This document shows, one piece after another, positions 60,297 through 64,000 of a DNA stretch of 64,000 bases. Under the pieces are notes generated by a model. It did no database searches, had not been told where the DNA came from, and was given only the letters and a program-made list of their open reading frames with translations. The stretch comes from Bacteroidales bacterium UBA3297. GTDB taxonomy: Bacteria > Bacteroidota > Bacteroidia > Bacteroidales > Paludibacteraceae. The stretch spans positions 71,069 to 135,068 of the forward strand of contig DETD01000016.1 in assembly GCA_002362105.1 (NCBI GenBank). The letters run 5' to 3'. Position numbers and translations under genes: made by a program. The first letter of the stretch is position 1. Each line of letters opens with the position of its first letter.

Positions 60297-61232
60297 TTAC
60301 AAGTCAGTCCACCGCATAACATGTTTGCCATAGAAGGGCCATTCGGGCGTGTCTATTGGCAGGTCGGGGTCGTCCACTTTTTCTAGCTCGAACCAGGGCG
60401 AGTTGTTGTCGTAGCGGTTGGCCAATATCTCTATTTCTTGCGCGGGCATATAGCTTTGGCTGAACATCAGTTTTATTTTTTGGCCGCTCTTCTCGTGCAG
60501 AACGTCCATTATGGTTACTGCGTGCCCTGGCGAGTTTCCGTACACGAGCATGTCGCCTGGTTGTACTTCGCTGAGCTTTATTTTGCGTAATTCTTTCGAA
60601 AGCGACAGCGTTCCGCAATAGGTGAACACGAAGGACAGGTATTTCCTGAAGTTCTTGTAGCTATAGTCTGGCTGTGCGTCTTTGCTCCACGATGCCTTCC
60701 AGTTCTTGTCGAAGTGAACGCGGTAGCCGTCTGCCCACTTACGGTATCTGATGTCGAACCCCGGTGTATTCTTAAAGTGTATTTTGTCGTACATCTTTTT
60801 CTCCCACAGGTATTCTGCCCGCAACCTGATGCAGGCATCGGCGCACTGTTGCAGGTCTTTGCCGATAAGGTCGTAGTTCAGTACGCCTATTTGACATTTG
60901 TTGGCCTTTTCTACGCCGTTGTAGTAGTGCGTATTGTAGTCAATGGGGTGCAGACTGCGGTTTAACAACCAGTTCCCATAGTCGTCGGTCGCTCTTCGCT
61001 CGTAGCGCGGGTCCAGATTGGTGTACCGTGTGGCTATAGTTGTGCCTTTGGGATTTATCTGGTAGGTGGACTTGTCAGACTGTTCGGTCGCGCTCTCGTT
61101 GTCGACGAGGCTGTCTGGTAGGTCCTTTGCCGGCGTGGTGTTCGATGCGGTGCTCGTATTTACGGAACATCCGCATAGCAGTGTCGTCAGCGAGCATCCG
61201 CATGCTATGGTTAGTTTGAGTAGGTTGTTCAT
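60297..61232 (-). CDS. DUF4846 lipoprotein
   Basis: 311 residues. Signal peptide with lipobox LLCGC (Cys in GCGCS region), so lipidated. The DUF4846 region includes NRSLHPIDYNTHYYNGVEKA, ACIRLRAEYLWEKKMYDKIH, the beta-rich FVFTYCGTLSLSKELRK and VQPGDMLVYGNSPGHAVTIM. DUF4846 proteins are uncharacterised; the PGHAVTIMDV segment has the GHAVTV look of NlpC/P60-like or cysteine peptidase folds. It is 8 bases from the M15 peptidase, so a cell-wall role is plausible. Start M at 61232; an upstream in-frame ATG at 61238. Confidence 0.8.
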   Translation of the reverse strand: MNNLLKLTIACGCSLTTLLCGCSVNTSTASNTTPAKDLPDSLVDNESATEQSDKSTYQINPKGTTIATRYTNLDPRYERRATDDYGNWLLNRSLHPIDYNTHYYNGVEKANKCQIGVLNYDLIGKDLQQCADACIRLRAEYLWEKKMYDKIHFKNTPGFDIRYRKWADGYRVHFDKNWKASWSKDAQPDYSYKNFRKYLSFVFTYCGTLSLSKELRKIKLSEVQPGDMLVYGNSPGHAVTIMDVLHEKSGQKIKLMFSQSYMPAQEIEILANRYDNNSPWFELEKVDDPDLPIDTPEWPFYGKHVMRWTDL

Positions 61233-61248
61233 AAGCATTGCCTGTTTT

Positions 61249-63447
61249 TTATATTCTCGACACGCTGGTAACGCCCTTTACCGATTTTATTTTCTGTATG
61301 AGCGATTCCAAACTTTCGGCATCGTTCAGTCTGACGCTGATGTGGCCTTGGAACAGGCCGTCTACCGAGTCTACCGATATGGAGCGTAACGATACGTCGG
61401 GTTCGCGTTGTATAAGTGACGAAATGTTGGTCATGATGCCGATATCGTCTTTCCCGACTACCCTTATAGTACCGATAAACTGTCCGCCGACTGATTTTCC
61501 CGACCAACGGGCCCTAACGACACGATAGCCGAAGCGGCTGATGAGTTGTGGTGCGTTCGGGCAGCTGTCTTTGTGGACTTTGATCTTTCCCTGCGACGAT
61601 ACGAACCCGAATATAGGGTCTCCGTAGATGGGGTTACAGCAGCGGGCCAACTCGTATTGGATGCCTTTAAGGTCTTGGTCTATCACCAGCACGTCGTCTC
61701 CGCCAGTCTTGTCGAAATTGTTGTTCGACTTCTGTTCGAAGTTCGAGGCACTCTGCGTGGTGGTCACTTCGTCGAGGTGCTTCTCTTTGCGGTAAAACTC
61801 AAGGTATTCCTCCCTTATTTTCGCCAAGTCGCACTTCTCGTTGGCCACATCGGTGTAAAACTCCATGATGTTGTTGTAGCCGACACGTTTGATGTATTTG
61901 GCCAGAATGGCGTCGTCTAGCTCTATTTTCCAGTTGCGGAATCGGCGCTGGAAGGTCTCTTTGCCTATTTCGGTGTTGGCTGACTCTTGTTCGCGCAGTA
62001 GCTGCCTGATTTTCGATTTGGCTTTGCTGGTCTGCACTATGTTGAGCCATTCTTTGGTAGGCTTTTGTGCCGACGAGGTCACTATCTCTACTTGGTCGCC
62101 GTTGTTCAGCATGTGCCTTATTGGCACATTCTTACCATTGATGCGGCCGCCTACGCATTGTGCCCCCAGGCGCGAGTGTATTTGGAAGGCGAAGTCGAGA
62201 ATGGTGGCTCCCTTCGGGAACTTCCTGAGCTCGCCGGTCGGCGTGAAGACGAAGACTTCTTTGTCGTACAGGCTGAGTTTGAACTCGTCCATAGCGCTGT
62301 TTACGTCGTTGTCGTCTTGGTGTTCCAGCAGTTCGCGCACGTTGGCCAAGAATTGGTCGAAGTCGTTTTCGCTCTTTACTCCCTTGTATTTGAAGTGGGC
62401 GGCCAGACCTTTTTCTGCAATCTCGTCCATTCGCTGCGTCCTTATCTGCACTTCCACCCAACGCCCTTGTGGCCCCATAACGGTAGTGTGCAGGCTCTCG
62501 TAACCGTTCGATTTTGGTATCGACAGCCAGTCCCTCAGTCGTTTGGGGTTAGGCTGGTACATGTCGGTCACAATGGAGTAGGCCTGCCAGCATAGACTTT
62601 TTTCCTGCTCGTATGGCGCATCAATGATGATGCGTATGGCAAACAGGTCGTAAATATGTTCGAAGGTGGTGTTCTGTTTCTTTATCTTGTTCCAGATGGA
62701 GAAGATGCTCTTGGTGCGTCCCTTCATGCTGAACTTGAAACCGGCGGCCTCCAGTTTTTTCTGTACGGGCTCTATAAATGCGGCGATGTAGGCGTCGCGG
62801 GCACGCTTCGTTTGGTTCAGCTTGCCTGCTATCTCTTTGTAAATGTCGTAGTGGAGGAATTTCATCGACAAGTCTTCCAACAGCGACTTCACATGGTACA
62901 AACCCATTCGGTGGGCCAACGGCGCATACAGGAACGAGGCCTCTTTGGCTATCTGGTCTTGTTCTTCCGGACGGTAGCTTGCTATGTTCTGCAACAAGTA
63001 CAGGCGGTCGCAGATGAGGATGACGATAACCCTTACGTCGTGGGCCAATGCCAGCAGCAACTGGCGGAAGTTGTCGCTCTCGAACGAGGTGTTGTGCTGG
63101 TTGCTCAACTCTTCGGTCTTTACCAGTCCGTCGAGCAGTTTGCTGGTCAGCTCGTCAACCTGCTTGTTCACTTCTTCTAGCGTGGTGAAGCCGGCGCGCA
63201 CGGCCTCGAACATGATTTTTGCCTCTACTACCTGTTTGCCCAGGTTGACCTCTTGCTCTAGTATAAGGGCTGTGCTTGCTGCTCGCAACATGCTGTCGAG
63301 TGCAGATTCTGGAACTTCTGCATCTTCTGTATGCTGAAATATGGTACGGAGTCTGTCTATCTCTTCTGGGGTGAATTTATCTTCTGCTGTCTCTAGCACT
63401 TGCCGGAACTTCTCGGCTATCTCTTTCCTCTTTTCTTCCTTTTCCAT
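61249..63447 (-). CDS. RelA/SpoT-family (p)ppGpp synthetase with degenerate hydrolase domain
   Basis: 732 residues: N-terminal pseudo-HD domain (about 20-190), synthetase domain (about 240-355; IWNKIKKQNTTFEHIYDLFA, SIPKSNGYESLHTTVMGPQG, VEVQIRTQRMDEIAEKGLAAH), TGS (about 395-460; VFVFTPTGELRKFPKGATIL), helical and zinc-finger-like segments with CCNPI, and a C-terminal ACT domain (about 660-732). The HD-x-ED hydrolase motif is absent although RVIVILICDRLYLLQN remains, so it probably makes but does not hydrolyse (p)ppGpp. Upstream of the DUF4846 gene. Confidence 0.88.
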   Translation of the reverse strand: MEKEEKRKEIAEKFRQVLETAEDKFTPEEIDRLRTIFQHTEDAEVPESALDSMLRAASTALILEQEVNLGKQVVEAKIMFEAVRAGFTTLEEVNKQVDELTSKLLDGLVKTEELSNQHNTSFESDNFRQLLLALAHDVRVIVILICDRLYLLQNIASYRPEEQDQIAKEASFLYAPLAHRMGLYHVKSLLEDLSMKFLHYDIYKEIAGKLNQTKRARDAYIAAFIEPVQKKLEAAGFKFSMKGRTKSIFSIWNKIKKQNTTFEHIYDLFAIRIIIDAPYEQEKSLCWQAYSIVTDMYQPNPKRLRDWLSIPKSNGYESLHTTVMGPQGRWVEVQIRTQRMDEIAEKGLAAHFKYKGVKSENDFDQFLANVRELLEHQDDNDVNSAMDEFKLSLYDKEVFVFTPTGELRKFPKGATILDFAFQIHSRLGAQCVGGRINGKNVPIRHMLNNGDQVEIVTSSAQKPTKEWLNIVQTSKAKSKIRQLLREQESANTEIGKETFQRRFRNWKIELDDAILAKYIKRVGYNNIMEFYTDVANEKCDLAKIREEYLEFYRKEKHLDEVTTTQSASNFEQKSNNNFDKTGGDDVLVIDQDLKGIQYELARCCNPIYGDPIFGFVSSQGKIKVHKDSCPNAPQLISRFGYRVVRARWSGKSVGGQFIGTIRVVGKDDIGIMTNISSLIQREPDVSLRSISVDSVDGLFQGHISVRLNDAESLESLIQKIKSVKGVTSVSRI

Positions 63448-63721
63448 GGGGAGTCCTTTCTTTTGGGGATTTTATTTTTGAATTCCTACTTTATGTAAAG
63501 ATACAATTTTACGGGAACTATTCAAAATACCATTTTTATGGTAAAGACGCTGTTTTTTCAAAAATAACTTAATTTAGTGCCCCAAAACCTGCTTTTTATG
63601 CTTGAAATAGTTGGAATGGTAGCCCTTTCTATGGTGGCGTTTTTTCTTGCTGACATGGGCATGACGCCTGAGGGTGATGCCTCTATGCCCGTAGGGTGTC
63701 GCACAGACGGGGGCTGGAAAA
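63448..63721. other. Intergenic between RelA/SpoT gene and ruvB
   Basis: A plus-strand open frame from 63577 begins with a hydrophobic run (MLEIVGMVALSMVAFFLADM) but runs through the terminator and into ruvB, so I do not call it. Otherwise AT-rich; no clear promoter box was found. Confidence 0.4.
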
Positions 63722-63769
63722 TAAAGAGGGAACAGCTGCAACTGAGTGCGGTGTTCCCTCTTTTTTTTG
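63722..63769. terminator. Terminator beside ruvB
   Basis: AAAGAGGGAACA (63723-63734) and TGTTCCCTCTTT (63752-63763) with a T run on the plus side. Adjacent to the stop of ruvB at 63771. Confidence 0.75.
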
Positions 63770-63770
63770 T

Positions 63771-64000
63771 TTACATATCGTCGAACAACGAGCCTTGCAT
63801 CGGTTTTCTGCGTTTGCCCATATGCTCGTAAGCCAAAGTGGTTACTTCGCGTCCGCGTGGTGTGCGCTTAATGAATCCTTCTTTTATCAGGTAGGGTTCG
63901 TACACGTCTTCCACGGTACCTGGGTCTTCGCCAAGAGCGGTAGCTATTGTGGTCAAACCCACCGGACCACCATTAAATTTGTCGATGATGGTGTTTAGCA
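63771..64000 (-). CDS. ruvB: Holliday-junction branch-migration ATPase RuvB, C-terminal end
   Basis: Only the last 76 or so residues are in the window; the gene continues past 64000. The visible part is the RuvB C-terminal winged-helix domain: GGPVGLTTIATALGEDPGTV followed by EDVYEPYLIKEGFIKRTPRG and REVTTLAYEHMG, a stretch specific to RuvB. RuvB is the hexameric motor of the RuvABC complex. Expected upstream part, with Walker motifs, lies outside. Confidence 0.93.
   Translation of the reverse strand, partial: LNTIIDKFNGGPVGLTTIATALGEDPGTVEDVYEPYLIKEGFIKRTPRGREVTTLAYEHMGKRRKPMQGSLFDDM

Noticed and set aside
63577..63831. 84-residue plus-strand frame starting with a hydrophobic segment
   Set aside because: It passes through a terminator hairpin and overlaps the 3' end of ruvB.

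Overview
The window looks like chromosome from a member of the Bacteroidales (Bacteroidota), family not determined. Pointers are a type III glutamine synthetase, a cdsA-psd-pssA lipid cluster, DUF6242, DUF4846 and DUF4874/DUF4832 proteins, paralogous AAA-ATPase/PD-(D/E)XK proteins, an OmpA protein with TPR and PD40 repeats, and many TAnnTTTG -7 promoter boxes of the Bacteroidales type. Most of it is housekeeping DNA with short accessory stretches.

Layout. 1-4.4 kb: a tRNA 3' end, an alkyltransferase, then SRPBCC, pyrE, pssA, psd and cdsA on the minus strand. 4.5-12.5 kb: a small HExxH protein, a heavy-metal P-type ATPase with a His-rich tail, a TPM/LemA pair, a Upf1-like helicase and a DUF4874/DUF4832 secreted protein. 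12.7-16.6 kb: an AT-rich orphan gene, a flavodoxin-like reductase and glnN. 17.0-22.0 kb is the main accessory island: two mosaic AAA-ATPase/nuclease paralogues, an AT-rich propeller-like gene, a truncated gene remnant and four copies or part-copies of a structured repeat. 22.3-31.6 kb: menaquinone methyltransferase, epimerase, SlyD-like isomerase, aroC, a beta-barrel protein, dgt, cstA, a DUF6242 lipoprotein and a tiny secreted protein. 31.8-38.6 kb (minus): PNP, lpxK, an unusual cytosolic receiver/histidine-kinase pair, a stand-alone MetH reactivation domain and a PfkB kinase. 39.1-46.7 kb: gltB, gltD and asnB, which with glnN cover ammonia assimilation. 47.0-49.2 kb: an orphan small gene, a field of hairpin repeats with a perfect palindrome, a TerB/DnaJ membrane protein and a PhzF protein. 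49.4-54.0 kb: a PorE-like OmpA protein and a three-gene ketosynthase/small protein/BtrH-like cluster. 54-64 kb: a membrane protein, two tandem GH5 glucanases, sppA, an M15 peptidase, a DUF4846 lipoprotein, a RelA/SpoT protein and the 3' end of ruvB.

The best candidates for undescribed biology are the kinase/receiver pair at 33.8-36.6 kb, whose receiver protein ends in a HEPN-reminiscent helical region rather than a DNA-binding domain; the ketosynthase/BtrH-like cluster at 51.4-54.0 kb; and the repeat-bounded mosaic ATPase island at 17-22 kb, whose small hairpins recur with compensatory base changes at 47.5 kb. I found no CRISPR array, transposase, prophage or rRNA. All functions are assigned by reading motifs; no database search was run.
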